Positions 11,105-22,746 of a DNA stretch of 64,000 nt are shown here, in pieces. The notes under the pieces were generated by a model, which had not been told where the DNA came from, searched no databases, and saw only the letters and a program-made list of their open reading frames with translations. Within the stretch, counting starts at the first letter, position 1. Every line of letters starts with the position of its first letter. A program made the translations under genes and the position numbers. Source of the stretch: Zingiber officinale. Lineage: Eukaryota > Streptophyta > Magnoliopsida > Zingiberales > Zingiberaceae. The DNA lies in NCBI RefSeq assembly GCF_018446385.1, contig NC_056003.1, forward strand, positions 22,503,198 to 22,567,197, read 5' to 3'.

Positions 11105-11800
11105 TATCATGTAACGACCCGGCCCTTTGGCCTCTTAGGCGATCCTTGTGGCGGTCCAACTGGCGGCCCTTATGTCGTCAGCCCATTTGGCGACCTCTCA
11201 TGTCGTTGACCGACGACCCTTCTGGCCGTGTCGTTACTCACTAGGACTTTCCACCCCTGGCCAGTGGATTTTTGCCTCCCCCAGGATTCGAACTCTAGAC
11301 CTCCAGGCTTAAGTACTAGAGTTTATGAATCCTGGTAGCCAAGTGAGCGATTGGTTACCAGGATTCATAAACTCTAGTACTTAAGTCTGGAGGTCTAGAG
11401 TTCGAATCTTGGGGGAGGTAAAAATCCACTGGCCAGGGGTGGAAAGTCCTAGTGAGTAACGACACGGCCAGAAGGTCGTCAGTCGATGACACAAAGTTCG
11501 CCAAATGGGCCGATGACATAAGGGGCCGCAAGTGGGCCGCCGCAAGGGCCGCCCAAGAGGCCAAAGGGTCGGGTCGTTACAATAAAAAGGCTCCTTTTTA
11601 TTGTAACGACCCGACCCATTTGGTGGCCCATTTGGTGACCCTCGAGTCGTCGACCGTCGACCGTCGGTCGTGCCTTTGCTCACTAGGACTTTCCACCCCT
11701 GGCCAGTGGATTTTTGCCTCCCCCAGGATTCGAACTCCAGACCTCCAGGCTTAAGTACTAGAGTTTATGAATCCTGGTAGCCAAGTGAGCGGCGCTGGTA
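11105..11800. repeat. Triplicated inverted repeat, possibly tRNA-derived SINE copies
   Basis: Three copies of a 200-240 bp unit lie in alternating orientation: about 11108-11345 (minus), 11346-11585 (plus) and 11598-11800 (minus). Copies one and two meet head to head near 11346. Copies two and three meet tail to tail around 11590 at a near-perfect palindrome (gtaacgacccga and its complement flanking a short loop). Each unit carries 'gagttcgaatc', close to a pol III B box, about 45-50 bp from its head, and 'ttggctaccagg', a weak A-box-like stretch, nearer the head. This suggests a tRNA-derived SINE, but no poly(A)/T tail or target duplications were assigned. No protein coding is expected despite open frames. 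Confidence 0.55.
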
Positions 11801-11888
11801 ATTAGGACTAGCTAAAATAGGGATAACAGTTTAACCTGATCAACGGTACTGGTGAAGTTTTGGATGATAATAAGTTAGGAAAACTCTG

Positions 11889-12162
11889 TGTTGGGGTTGC
11901 AAGGTTGCAAACATAGTCCCACATTGAAAACACATGGGAAAGATCATGGGTTTATAAGAGAAAGATATCTCCATTGGCATGAGGCCTTTTGGGTAGAGCC
12001 CAAGAACAAAACTATGAGAGCTTAGGTCCAAAATGGATAATATCATACCATTATGGAGGTATCTAAATTCTTTTCGATCCAATAATTGGTATCAAAGCCC
12101 AGACTGTCAGAAGATTTAACCGCTGACTGTGTACAAGAGTTATGGTCTGATTAAGATATGGC
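11889..12162 (+). mobile_element. Truncated TRIM retrotransposon (one LTR plus partial interior)
   Basis: Bases 11889-12084 match, with scattered differences, the 196-bp LTR of the complete TRIM at 63319-63985. They are followed by a primer-binding site TGGTATCAAAGC (12087-12098) and about 60 bp of matching interior. The similarity then stops and copia sequence begins. The terminal CA is mutated to TA and the second LTR is missing, so this is a decayed or recombined copy. Confidence 0.75.
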
Positions 12163-12672
12163 TTCGACCTAGTGCATTTAGCTTAGTGGAACTAACTGAA
12201 GGTTTTGTATTAAGTTCAGTGGATAGGACTATTTGGAAATCCTCGACGGCATGGTTACTCTAATGATGTCCATATGACTCACCATAGCCCAAAAGTTTAT
12301 CCAAAGAATATCTGTTTGTTGAACTCAAAGCTAAACCTGAATCTAATACAAAGTTAAACCAAATCCTGAAATTAAACTTAACTCATCTCACAAAATTATA
12401 AGATTTCTTGATTAAAAACATAGATCGGGCGAGCTGACTAAGGAATTTAAAACTAAAATTAAAATTTACAATTAAACATAAAACTAAAAATTTAAATTTA
12501 ACTTAAAATTAAAATTAAAATTTATAATTAAACATAAAGCTTAAAATTTAAATTTAAATTTAACTTAAAATTAAAATTAAACTTAACTTTTCTGCCATAA
12601 CTGAATCTCAAATCAAATTTAATTTAGTTGTAGGAAACCAAGTGGATATTCAACAGTGGTTGTTCCAAACAT

Positions 12673-14101
12673 ATGTCTGGGGATCATACCAAATTCACTC
12701 AATTAACATACAAAAGCTTAGGAATAGTTTCCTTTGGAAACAACGACAAACTCAAGATAATTGAGATAAGTAATATTGAACTCAAAACTAATTTTATTAT
12801 TAAGAAAGTATTACTTGTTGAAAATCTCAAGTACAACCTTCTTAGCATTAGTCAATTGTGTGATTCTGGATATAAGGTTAAGTTCCTATCCTTTGAATGC
12901 TTAGTTCAGCGCATAGATGACCCTACCATAAAACTAAAAAGATTTAGGAAGGACAATATCTATGCAATTAACCTAACTTCTTCCTCACTTGAGTGTCACT
13001 TGACACAAAAAGAAAAACCTGGTTATGGCATAGAAGAATGTCACACACAAACTTTAAAAATCTAAGTAAATTAAATAGATTAGTTAGAGGCTTACCAAAG
13101 TTATCCAACTTAGACTCAACAATTTGTAATGTCTATCAATAAGGGAAACAAACAAAGTCAACTCACAAATCAACTAATCAACTTCAAACAAATTCTATAC
13201 TAGAACTATTGTACTTGGAGTTATTTGACTCCCATGGAATCAAATCAATAAATGAGAGCCTTTACTGTGTAGTAATAATAGATTATTATTCTAGATTTAC
13301 CTGGGTAAAATTATTGAAAAGTAAGGATGAAACATTTGAAGTCTTTAGTAATTTTTACAAATAAATTGAAAATAAAAAAGACAGAAAAATTAAAAGAATC
13401 AGAAGTGATAACGGAGGAGAATTTAGAAATCACAACTTTAATCAATTCCGCCTTCAAAATGGGTATCATCAAGAATTTTCATGCCCTAAAACACCCCAAC
13501 AAAATGGAATAGTATAAAGAAAGAATAGAATGCTACTTGAAGCCTCTAGGATAACCTTATTGTATGGTCTTAGAAATTTGGTGGTACTAAGTCAAATGTA
13601 GGAATTTAGTATTCTAGAACACTTAACTTCAAACTCATAGGTTACTCTGACTTAGACTATGCTTGTTGTAAACTAGACCGTAAGAGTACACGTGGTGAGT
13701 GTCAATTACTTGAATCATCACTTGTCGGCTGGTTTAGTATAAAGAAACATTGTGTTGCCTTATCCACTACTGAGATAGAATATATAGCAATAGGAGAATG
13801 TGTTGCACAATTATTATGGATGATGCACACTCTAAAAGATTTTAATTTAAACTTTACAAATACAAAAGTACTAATTGACAATGTTAGTTCAATTAACTTA
13901 ACAAAAAATCTTGTGCATCATTCAAGAACCAAACACATCAAAATTAGACACCACTTTATCAAGGATCATGTCACTAAAGGTGACATTGAACTCAAGTACA
14001 TTGAGTCCAAGTCAAACTTAGCTGACATATTCACTAAACTCCTCCCTGAAAGTGAATTTAGCAACTTACGTCGACAATTAGGAATGTATGTAATAGACTA
14101 G
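12673..14101 (+). pseudogene. Copia pol remnant lacking reverse transcriptase
   Basis: Blocks in order: the protease/pre-integrase region (12673-13065; MSGDHTKFTQL, VLLVENLKYNLLSISQLCDS, typical of GCSRHMTGD-type gag-pre-integrase), the integrase core in shifted frames (13200-13560; IDYYSRFTWVKLLKSKDETF, RIRSDNGGEF, TPQQNGIV then a stop), then a direct jump at about 13600 to RNase H (LIGYSDLDYACCKLDRKSTR, ALSTTEIEYIAIGECVAQLL, 13820-14101 with HHSRTKHIKIRHHFIKDHV and NLADIFTKLLPE). The whole reverse transcriptase is deleted, and stops and frameshifts are present elsewhere. Confidence 0.85.
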
Positions 14102-14689
14102 GACCATTATTTTCAAAATTATTTTTAAAAATTTTTAAATTCTAGGGTAAAATTCTTTATACAGTTTTCTCAAAATTTATTTATTTTTAGAATTTTTCAA
14201 AATCAATTTTAGCCTTATCCTAGATCAAATCCATAGAAAGCATGTTCCTATATATCTAGGACTTGAGCATCTCACCAACACATTAGGGCTACTTTATTTG
14301 TGATTGTCAAACTTAGAAAATGGGTGAGATGCATAGGTAGATTGTCTGGACTTAAGATGCTTATATCAATGCATCAACATAAGTCTAGGCGTTAAATACC
14401 AAACTTAGAGTGATTGGGTTAAGCAATCCAGTTTAGTCAAACACTAACTGAAGAAAGGACTTAACCTGGCTAACCAAGTAAACACTGCTATCTTCTGATA
14501 ATTAGTTAGTAACTAACAGTTAGACAGTTAAGGATAGTTTATAGTTGACTAGATTATTTTGAAATAATCTCAGGTATAGGGGAGAGATTAATAAGTCAAT
14601 AAATTTTGGAAACATCCATTTTATTTTTTTTCAACAATCCATTTTTGAAAAAGATTATCACATGTTTTGAAAAATTATTTTGAAAACTA

Positions 14690-16242
14690 TGTTGGTGCAA
14701 TATTCCCTAGGTCAAGGTTGACCTGGTTGACTAAGCTTGAGAAAGCTCAAGCTTGAGTCTTGATATTTAGGTTTTGATGTTTGACAATACATTGACAATA
14801 CATGGAGACTGATAATACTTGAAGATTACAGATGCAAACGTTCATTTGGGGAGATTGTGGGTGCAATTCTCCTCTGGTCAAGGTTGACCAGTTAGATGTG
14901 AAGAAGAGTCAAGTAGGTCAAGACTGACTGGATACTTGACTGAAATTCCTTGTGAGTAAAGCCAGGCAGATGGGAAATCCTAGTGAGTGAAGCTAGGTGA
15001 AAGTCTTGGTGAGTGAAGTCAGGCAGATGGAAAGTCCTAGTGAGTAAAGCTAGGCAGATGGGAAGTCCTAGTGAGTGAAGCTAGGCAGAAGAGAAATCTT
15101 GGTGAGTGAAGCCAGGCACGTGGAAATCCAGGTGGGTCAAGGTTGACCGGACACCTGATATTGAGAAGTCCAAGTAAGTCAAAGGGTTGACCAGATACTT
15201 GGTATAAGGAGAAAAGTCCAAGTAGGTCAAAGAAATTGACCGGACACTTGGTGAGGAAGTCCTAGTAGGTCAAGGATGACCGGATGCTAGGCATGATGTC
15301 CAAATAGGTCATGGTTGATCATATGTTGGGTTTTAGGGGCTTGGAACTTGATTAGGGCAAATCAAGTTGGCTCAATCGATCAACCGATCGATTGACTCAT
15401 GCCCAATCGATCGGTTGATCGATTGGGTAAGGTGCCACGACAGATTCTTCTCCCAATCGATCGATGGATCGATTGGGGAAGAATCCCTAGTGCATAGAAC
15501 GCCTCCCAATTGATCGTCGGATCGATTGGGAGCCTCCAATCGATCGGTCGATCGATTGGAGTGCTGGAAAATCGCGGGATATAGTGAATTGATCGGGTAA
15601 TTGATTCAAGCAAGTTCCAGAGAGCACAGATGCTCTCTGGATTGATCAACTGATCGATCCAAAGCCTCCCCAATCGATTAGGAGCAATCCAATCGATTGG
15701 GATCCGACCGTTAGCGCTGGATAAAGCCGTTGCGAGCGTTCTTCTTCGCACGGCTTACACAGATCTTCATGTGATTCTTCACCGATCACACAGCGATTTC
15801 TCCACAGCTCACAGCCAATTCTTGGAGGCTCTTGGAAACAAGTGTTGGTGCACTTCCAAGGTTCAGGAGGCAACAACAAGCAAGAAGAAAGGCAAGCTAG
15901 GGTTTCTACCATGTAAATCTTGTAAGGTTTACTATTTTATCAGCTTGTAGTTTGTTCTTCTTGTGTATCTTTGTGTGTGAGTCCTGTACAGGCTTCTCCG
16001 CCTTCGGTAGTTACCGTAGAGGAGTGTTTTCATAGTGGAGAGTGTGTGTCGTGTGTGGATCCTTTGATTAGTCACCTCTTCTCGAGGTGGATACCAAGTA
16101 AATCCTTTGTGTTAGCATTGTATTTGTGTTTCTTGTATTTTCCACTGCATATCATCACCAAGAAACAAGCGACAACAAGACGACGAGCGCACGATGAGCT
16201 ATTCACCCCCCCCCCCAGCTCTAGTATATTTTGACCTTAACA
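14690..16242 (+). repeat. 5' LTR of nested gag-only element
   Basis: The LTR is bounded by TG...CA. From about 14940 it contains 31-bp-like modules of the form 'gtcctagtgagtgaagctaggcaga', then 40-bp-like modules 'gtccaagtaggtcaa...gaccggacacttgg', then a cluster of 'caatcgatcggttgatcgattggg' type palindromes (15370-15700). It ends in a run of C followed by 'ctctagtatattttgaccttaaca'. Confidence 0.9.
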
Positions 16243-16244
16243 AG

Positions 16245-16256
16245 TGGTATCAGAGC
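16245..16256 (+). other. Primer-binding site (initiator Met-tRNA)
   Basis: TGGTATCAGAGC lies two bases after the 5' LTR. It is the exact complement of the 3' end of plant initiator methionine tRNA, the usual primer of Ty1/copia elements. Confidence 0.95.
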
Positions 16257-16264
16257 GAGACCGC

Positions 16265-18089
16265 TCTTCACCGGAATCATCACCGAAAGGGCCAATAAGG
16301 CTAGAGGGTGAAGAAGTTGAAGAAAATTCAAAAGTCGAAGACTTCATCAAAAGGCTCAACATCAAGATGGAATTCCGAGATGGACTCAGATTCGACACGA
16401 GGGTGCCTCCAACATTAACTATTACGAGTTTCGATTCTTGGAAATCAAAAATTTCTTGATGATGGAGATAGAGCAATGGTTTGCTCTAATGGAAGGTTTC
16501 GAAGCTCCAAGAAATTCAAAAGACAAGATCCTAAAGAGGAGCAAGTGGAGCCAAGAGCAAATTCAAAGGAGCGAGGCAAATGACAAAGTGACCAAGTTAT
16601 TGGTCAATTTATTGCCAAGCAATATTTTGCCTCAAATTGGAGAATTTGAGGATGCCAAGGAGCTTTGGAGCAAATTGGAGAAGATTCATGAGATCCCCTC
16701 TACTGTACCAAAGAGGGTGATTCAGTGGATCAAGAACAAGAGAAAGAGGGCTTCGAAGTTGAGAGATGCTCAACTTCCGAAGAGGAAGTCCAAGAAGACT
16801 CATCTTCAAAGGAATGCAATGAAAAGAGCAAGGAAGGAGCATATTCCTTGTTCCATGGACAAGATGAAGATAAAGAAGCCTCCACCTCTAGGATTGAGGG
16901 GGAGCGACTTTCGTTGACACCGGATCAAGAAGAAGGAGAAGCTTCCACATCCGGGTCAAGTGGAGAAGAAGATGATGTATCCTCCAAAAATCAAGAGACA
17001 TCAAATGGAGGATCAAGTGTCATCCCTACACATGAAGGTATAATTATTTCGATAAATAATAAAAATCATATTATATATTTTGAGTGTAGGGAACATGGGT
17101 ACTACAAAAGTAAGTGCCTTAAATTGGCTAAGAAGAAGGGTCAAGTGGCAACAAAGGGCAAGGAAAAGCCCAAGGACACCGCTCCCACAACAAAGAAGAG
17201 CAAGGAGCACATTGTATACTTTTCGTACAATAAAAAAGGGCATTACCGAAGTCAATGTCCAAAGGGAAAGAAAGCGGTCAAAGTCAAGGGAGGAAGCACA
17301 AGTCAAGGGGGAGCTTCCAAGGTAAAACCCAAGGTATCATTTATTGAGCCTACCCCTTTAAATAATGGTAAAAAGCATGCTAGTTCTAATTTATTTCATT
17401 TTAATGTTATTTACGATAAAAATAGAAAGCATGATAACATTAAGGAAAAACATGTAGCTCTTCATGCTAAAACTATTGCACCTAGGATTAGGAAGGTAGA
17501 TAAAAATCTAGGCAAGAAAACTAAGGATCATAGTTATAAGCCTAGAAATAAAAATGCTAAAGGATTTAATGAAAGACCAAAATATAAGGATTTATGGCAA
17601 GAAAATCAAGTTTTGAGGTCAAGACTTGATAAAATGGAAAAGACCCTAAAAAGGATGGAAAATATCCTAAAAGGACAAAATGAGCATAAACTAGGTCTAG
17701 GAAAACAACAAGGGTCATCCAATGGTCATAGGGATTTGGGATACAAACCTAAAACCAAAAAGGATGTGTCTTCTTACCATAGAGTTCCATATAGCTATGG
17801 AACAAACTCTAGGGCTAGTGGTCAAGTCAAAAATACGAGAGAAGTTATCCCTAAGAGTATTTTTGCAACAAATGTGACTAAGACTTCAAAGAATTCTAAG
17901 AAAGTTACTAAGAAGGTCACAAGGGAAGAAATTCCTAGAGTTAACCTAGAAAAGGTGACCAAGGCTTCTAGGAAGCCTAACAAGGTCACTAGGAAGGTAT
18001 CTAGGGAAGTTATCCCTAGTGAGTACCTAGAACATCCAAGGAGTATCAATAGATTTTGGATTCCTAGGAGCATTTTCTCTACCCCTTAG
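16265..18089 (+). pseudogene. Frameshifted copia gag with degraded zinc knuckles
   Basis: Gag is spread over three frames: 16265-16450 (ends in a WKSKIS frame), 16438-16740 (MMEIEQWFALMEGFEAPRNS, VTKLLVNLLPSNILPQIGEF) and 16725-18089 (acidic Ser/Glu-rich region, then two CCHC-like knuckles, then a Lys-rich tail with a coiled-coil-like KDLWQENQVLRSRLDKMEKT). The knuckle regions read YFECREHGYYKSKC and YFSYNKKGHYRSQC. The first lacks the initial Cys and the His; the second lacks the first two Cys. Together with the frameshifts this makes nucleic-acid binding by an intact Gag unlikely. Confidence 0.8.
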
Positions 18090-18220
18090 ATGAGTTAGAG
18101 AGTGTCAACTCTAATTGGAAGGGTAGTTAACCCTACTTTGATGAAGTTGACACTCGGAGAGCATTTTCAAGGGTATTATTATCCTTTGAAAATGAAGTGG
18201 ATTTTTGTTTATTTGTTGGA

Positions 18221-18640
18221 AGAGTAAAATGTGCCATAATTTGAAAATCTTGATTTTATTTTAAATTGGCACAAATTGGGAAAACATAAGAAATACCAAG
18301 TTGGGGTTTTGATATTTTCTTAGGAATTTAAAGGCAAATCTATGCCTTAATTTAAAATTATTACTCTTTAAAAGAGTAAAATGTGCCATAATTTGAAAAT
18401 CTTGATTTTATTTTAAATTGGCACAAATTGGGAAAACATAAGAAATACCAAGTTGGGGTTTTGGTATTTTCTTAGGAATTTAAAAGCAAATCTAAGCCTT
18501 AATTTAAAGTTATTACTCTTTGGAAGAGTAAAATGTGCCAAAGATTTGAGGATTATACGAAATTTTAATTGGCACAATTTAATCATGGGTTAAAGAAATG
18601 TCAATTTAGATTTTGGCATTTTCATGAATAGATAAGGGGC
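18221..18640 (+). repeat. 152-bp tandem repeat, about 2.7 copies
   Basis: Units begin 'agagtaaaatgtgcca' at 18221, 18373 and 18525, exactly 152 bp apart. The first two are almost identical; the third is diverged and partial. They lie just downstream of the gag remnant in the untranslated interior of the gag-only element and have no coding content. Confidence 0.85.
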
Positions 18641-20453
18641 AATCTAGGTTAATTTTAGGTTTAGCTAAGGATTTAAGGACACTTAGATAGATAATCTAGG
18701 TACTTTATTTAAGCTAAACTACCATGCCTTGATTGCTCATCACATGTCATGACATCATTCTAGCATTCATGTTTTATTATGAAAAATATAAAAATATCAT
18801 GTCATGTCATACATACATCATGTAGTTATAGGAAATCTTCTTTTGAAAATTATTTATTTTGATGTATGTCATAGCACATCATGCATTATTTTTAATTCCT
18901 TGCAATTAAGGACAAATGGAATTTACCAACAACTAACATCCTTGGTGGATGTTCAAAACTCTTAAAATGCCTAGATAGAAATGCATGATCCCTAGTTTAG
19001 GGCACAAATAAATTTTACATCTCACAAAGACTTATAAGGTGACTTGTATGTGTTTTAGTACACATTAGATACAAGTGAGATGTTAGGATGATGAGCAAAA
19101 CTCAAGATGTTGATTTAGTGCATTCTTTTGAGTTTTAGGTTCATCAAAACACATAGTTATATGTTTTCCAATCATTGGGAAAGCTAATGTACAAGTCATG
19201 TGCATTGAGCCCAAAGAATATGGTTGGATATTGGTTTTGAAAATTATTTTAAAATGCTTTTGGAAAACCTTGGTAAAGACTATCTTTTGATAGTAATCAT
19301 CATTGAAAAATTAGACATAAACTTGAATAAAACACTAAAGTTTTTGCAAGTTTTCAAGTTTATGTAAATCTTTGAAATAGGAAGTATTTTCCTAGAAAAC
19401 TATTATTCCTTGATAGTATATACCCTAAATAATGTCTACACAAATTTTCATGATTTTTAGAATTTTGTAGAATTTTAAGGGAGTTTCTGAAGTTCACTGA
19501 AATCAAATTTCAGAAAATCAGGAATTCAATCAATCACCCGATCGATTGAAGTGCCTCAATCAATCGGGCGATCGATTGAGAAGGTGTTTTACGTGAACTG
19601 AAACGTAGTGGATCGATCCACCTATCGATCCACACCCTATGAATCGATCCATTGATCGATTGACACAGTGGTTTTGGCTGGGAAAGCTTGTTTTCAGCTG
19701 TTTAAAACCTTTTTCATCCTTGTAACCATTCCTAACCCCTCAAAATATATTTGTTTACATTTAGGGGAAGTTTTCATGATGAAAACAAGATTGGATTGGC
19801 TAAGGAAGACAAAGTAGAAGTTTAGGTTGAGGTTTGGTTTCATTGTTGAAATTTTTGAACCTCAAAACTTCTAAATTTTGGGTTTCCTAAAGATTTAGGG
19901 ATTCCAAGTCATTGTTGGTGCAATGACAGAAGTTACGTGCATGTCTTTAGGGGGAGTTACTCTTTAAGGACATGGATTTTTATTTTTTGACACCATTGAA
20001 GGTGGTTAAACCTTCGTTTAGAAAGACAATTGCTCAAGGTTGAGCATTGAAAAATAATATAGAATGGATATCTTCATTGAGGGGTTATGGATGCTCTATG
20101 ATGAACATCATAACATGGAGTACTACTCTAGGGTGAGAAGTTAATATAGTGAAGGGTATGGGACCTTCATTGTTGGATTGAATAACGCTCAAGGGTGAGC
20201 GTTGAAGATAATGAAGGATATGGGGCTTTCATTATAAGTGTTGTCAACAACGGTGAGTAACTCTTCAGGGGAAGAGTTCTTTTTGATGTGTGCTAATAGG
20301 GGGAGAATGTAGGGTTTAAGTTAGGCCTTCATTACCTAAAGAGGAAGTTTGCCCTCTAGGAAAGGGGGAGAGTGAAGGAAACCTTCATTCATGCCTTGGC
20401 ATGAGGAAAGTTGAGGCTATGGGATTAGCCTAACTTAAAGGTATTGTCAAATA

Positions 20454-20468
20454 TCAAAAAGGGGGAGA
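20454..20468 (+). other. Polypurine tract of nested element
   Basis: The sequence 'aaaaagggggaga' lies immediately before the 3' LTR, the expected site of plus-strand priming. Confidence 0.9.
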
Positions 20469-20469
20469 T

Positions 20470-21999
20470 TGTTGGTGCAATATTCCCTAGGTCAAGGTTG
20501 ACCTGGTTGACTAAGCTTGAGAAAGCTCAAGCTTGAGTCTTGATATTTAGGTTTTGATGTTTGACAATACATTGACAATACATGGAGACTGATAATACTT
20601 GAAGATTACATATGCAAACGTTCATTTGGGGAGATTGTGGGTGCAATTCTCCTCTGGTCAAGGTTGACCAGTTAGATGTGAAGAAGAGTCAAGTAGGTCA
20701 AGACTGACTGGATACTTGACTGAAATTCCTTGTGAGTAAAGCCAGGCAGATGGGAAATCCTAGTGAGTGAAGCTAGGTGAAAGTCTTGGTGAGTGAAGTC
20801 AGGCAGATGGAAAGTCCTAGTGAGTAAAGCTAGGCAGATGGGAAGTCCTAGTGAGTGAAGCTAGGCAGAAGAGAAATCTTGGTGAGTGAAGCCAGGCACG
20901 TGGAAATCCAGGTGGGTCAAGGTTGACCGGACACCTGATATTGAGAAGTCCAAGTAAGTCAAAGGGTTGACCAGATACTTGGTATAAGGAGAAAAGTCCA
21001 AGTGGGTCAAAGAAATTGACCAGACACTTGGTGAGGAAGTCCTAGTAGGTCAAGGATGACCGGATGCTAGGCATGATGTCCCAATAGGTCATGGTTGATC
21101 AGATGTTGGGTTTTAGGGGCTTGGAACTTGATTAGGGCAAATCAAGTTGGCTCAATCGATCAACCGATCGATCGATTGGGTAAGGTGTCACGACAGATTC
21201 TTCTCCCAATCGGTCGATGGATCAATTGGGGAAGAATCGCTAGCGCACAGAATGCCTCCCAATCAATCGTTCAATCGATTGGGAGCCTCCAATCAATCAG
21301 TCGATCGATTGGAGTGTTGGAAAATCGCGGGACATAATGAATCGATCGGGTAATCGATTCAAGCGAGTTCTAGAGAGCACAGAGGCACTCTGGATCGATC
21401 GACCGATCGATCCAAAGCCTCCCCAATCGATTGGGAGCAATCCAATCTATTGGGATCCGACCGTTAGCGCTGGATAAAGTTGTTGCGAGCATTCTTCTTC
21501 GCACGGCTTACACAGATCTTCACATGATTCTTCACCGATCACACAGCGATTTCTCCACAGCTCATAGTCAATTCTTAAAGGCTCTTGGAAACAAGTGTTG
21601 GTGCACTTCCAAGGTTCAAGAGGCAACAACAAGCAAGAAGAAAGGCAAGCTAGGGTTTCTACCGTGTAAATCTTGTAAGGTTTACTGTTTTATCAGCTTG
21701 TAGTTTGTTCTTTTTGTGTATCTTTGTGGGTGAGTCCTATACAGGCTTCTCCACCTTCGGTAGTTACCGTAGAGGAGTGTTTCCATAGTGGAGAGTGCTT
21801 GTCATGTGTGGATCCTTGGATTAGTCACCTCTTCTTGAGGTGGATACCAAGTAAATCCTTTGTGTTAGCGTGGTATTTGTGTTTCTTGTATTTTCTGCTG
21901 CATATCATCACCAAGAAACAAGTGACGACAAGACGACGAGCGCACGACGAGCTATTCACCCTCCCCCCCCCCCTCCTCTAGCATATTTCAACCCTAACA
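20470..21999 (+). repeat. 3' LTR of nested gag-only element
   Basis: This is the sister of the 5' LTR, starting TGTTGGTGCAAT and ending CCCTAACA. It differs mainly by substitutions and by deletion of about 25 bp within the first 'cgatcgattg' cluster (near 21160). Confidence 0.9.
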
Positions 22000-22746
22000 A
22001 ACTATTTCAATCTTTCCAAACTACTTTAAAACAATTTTAAATGTTGCAGCACTTAGTATTTTAACTTTTACTTTGGAGAACTTTAACTTTAAATCCTTTA
22101 AGTTTTTTTTAGAGAACTTAGCATTTTCAAATTTTTTTAGAAAACTTTAAGGTTTCTAAAGTTAGTAGATTTTAAAGTATTTTCAACTTTATTAGCCTTG
22201 TCAAAATGCTAATATACAGTGTTTTCAAATTTGTTTTGAAAAATATCTTCAAAAAAAATTTTAAAAATTTTTGAAGTCTACGTTACAAGATGTCTTGAAA
22301 ACACTTTGAAAAAGTTTTTGAAAAGGTCTTTTCAAAACTATTTTTTTCTTTTCTTTGAGATTTTTAATAAGTTATTTTCTTTATCATTCTGAAATGCTAA
22401 GTGGTTTCAAAACTATCTTTGAACATACTTCAACATATGTTGTAAAACATTTTTTATTTTAAAAAGGGTTTATGGTTATAACATTTTTCCTTCCTCAAGT
22501 AATCCTGAGAATTATTTTATTGTAAAATTTTTTTTATGTTTTCTTTCCTTAGCATATTTTTTATATATATTTATTCATGTTTTTTAATGAATGCCAAAGG
22601 GAGAGGGTTAAGGGGGTTAAGTTGATTAAGTTAGCAAACTCAGAACCAAATTGAAATCCAAATAACTTAAACCATATTATTTGTCTATTTTTGCATTTTT
22701 TTTCCTAACTTAATCCAAGTTGTCATTGCATCAAAAAGGGGGAGAT

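Larger units (their letters stand above)
14690..21999 (+). mobile_element. Complete non-autonomous LTR retrotransposon with gag remnant only (copia-type)
   Basis: The element starts TGTTGGTGCAAT and ends CCCTAACA and is flanked by the perfect 5-bp duplication AACTA (14685-14689 and 22000-22004). It has a 1553-bp 5' LTR (14690-16242), a primer-binding site complementary to initiator Met-tRNA (16245-16256), a broken gag, no protease, integrase or reverse transcriptase, a polypurine tract (20454-20468) and a 1530-bp 3' LTR (20470-21999). The LTRs look nearly identical apart from a small deletion, pointing to a fairly recent insertion. It must have used enzymes from another element. Sequence from 18640 to 20450 is untranslated DNA with no gene. 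Confidence 0.92.

Noticed and set aside
11340-11420. Functional tRNA gene suggested by 'gagttcgaatc'
   Set aside because: Only a B-box-like stretch and a weak A box are present; no cloverleaf with an anticodon arm could be drawn, so a SINE-type repeat is more likely.
16725-18089. 454-codon frame as a possible host gene
   Set aside because: It has Gag features (two zinc-knuckle remnants, Lys-rich tail), lies between two LTRs and a primer site, and its N-terminal half is in another frame.
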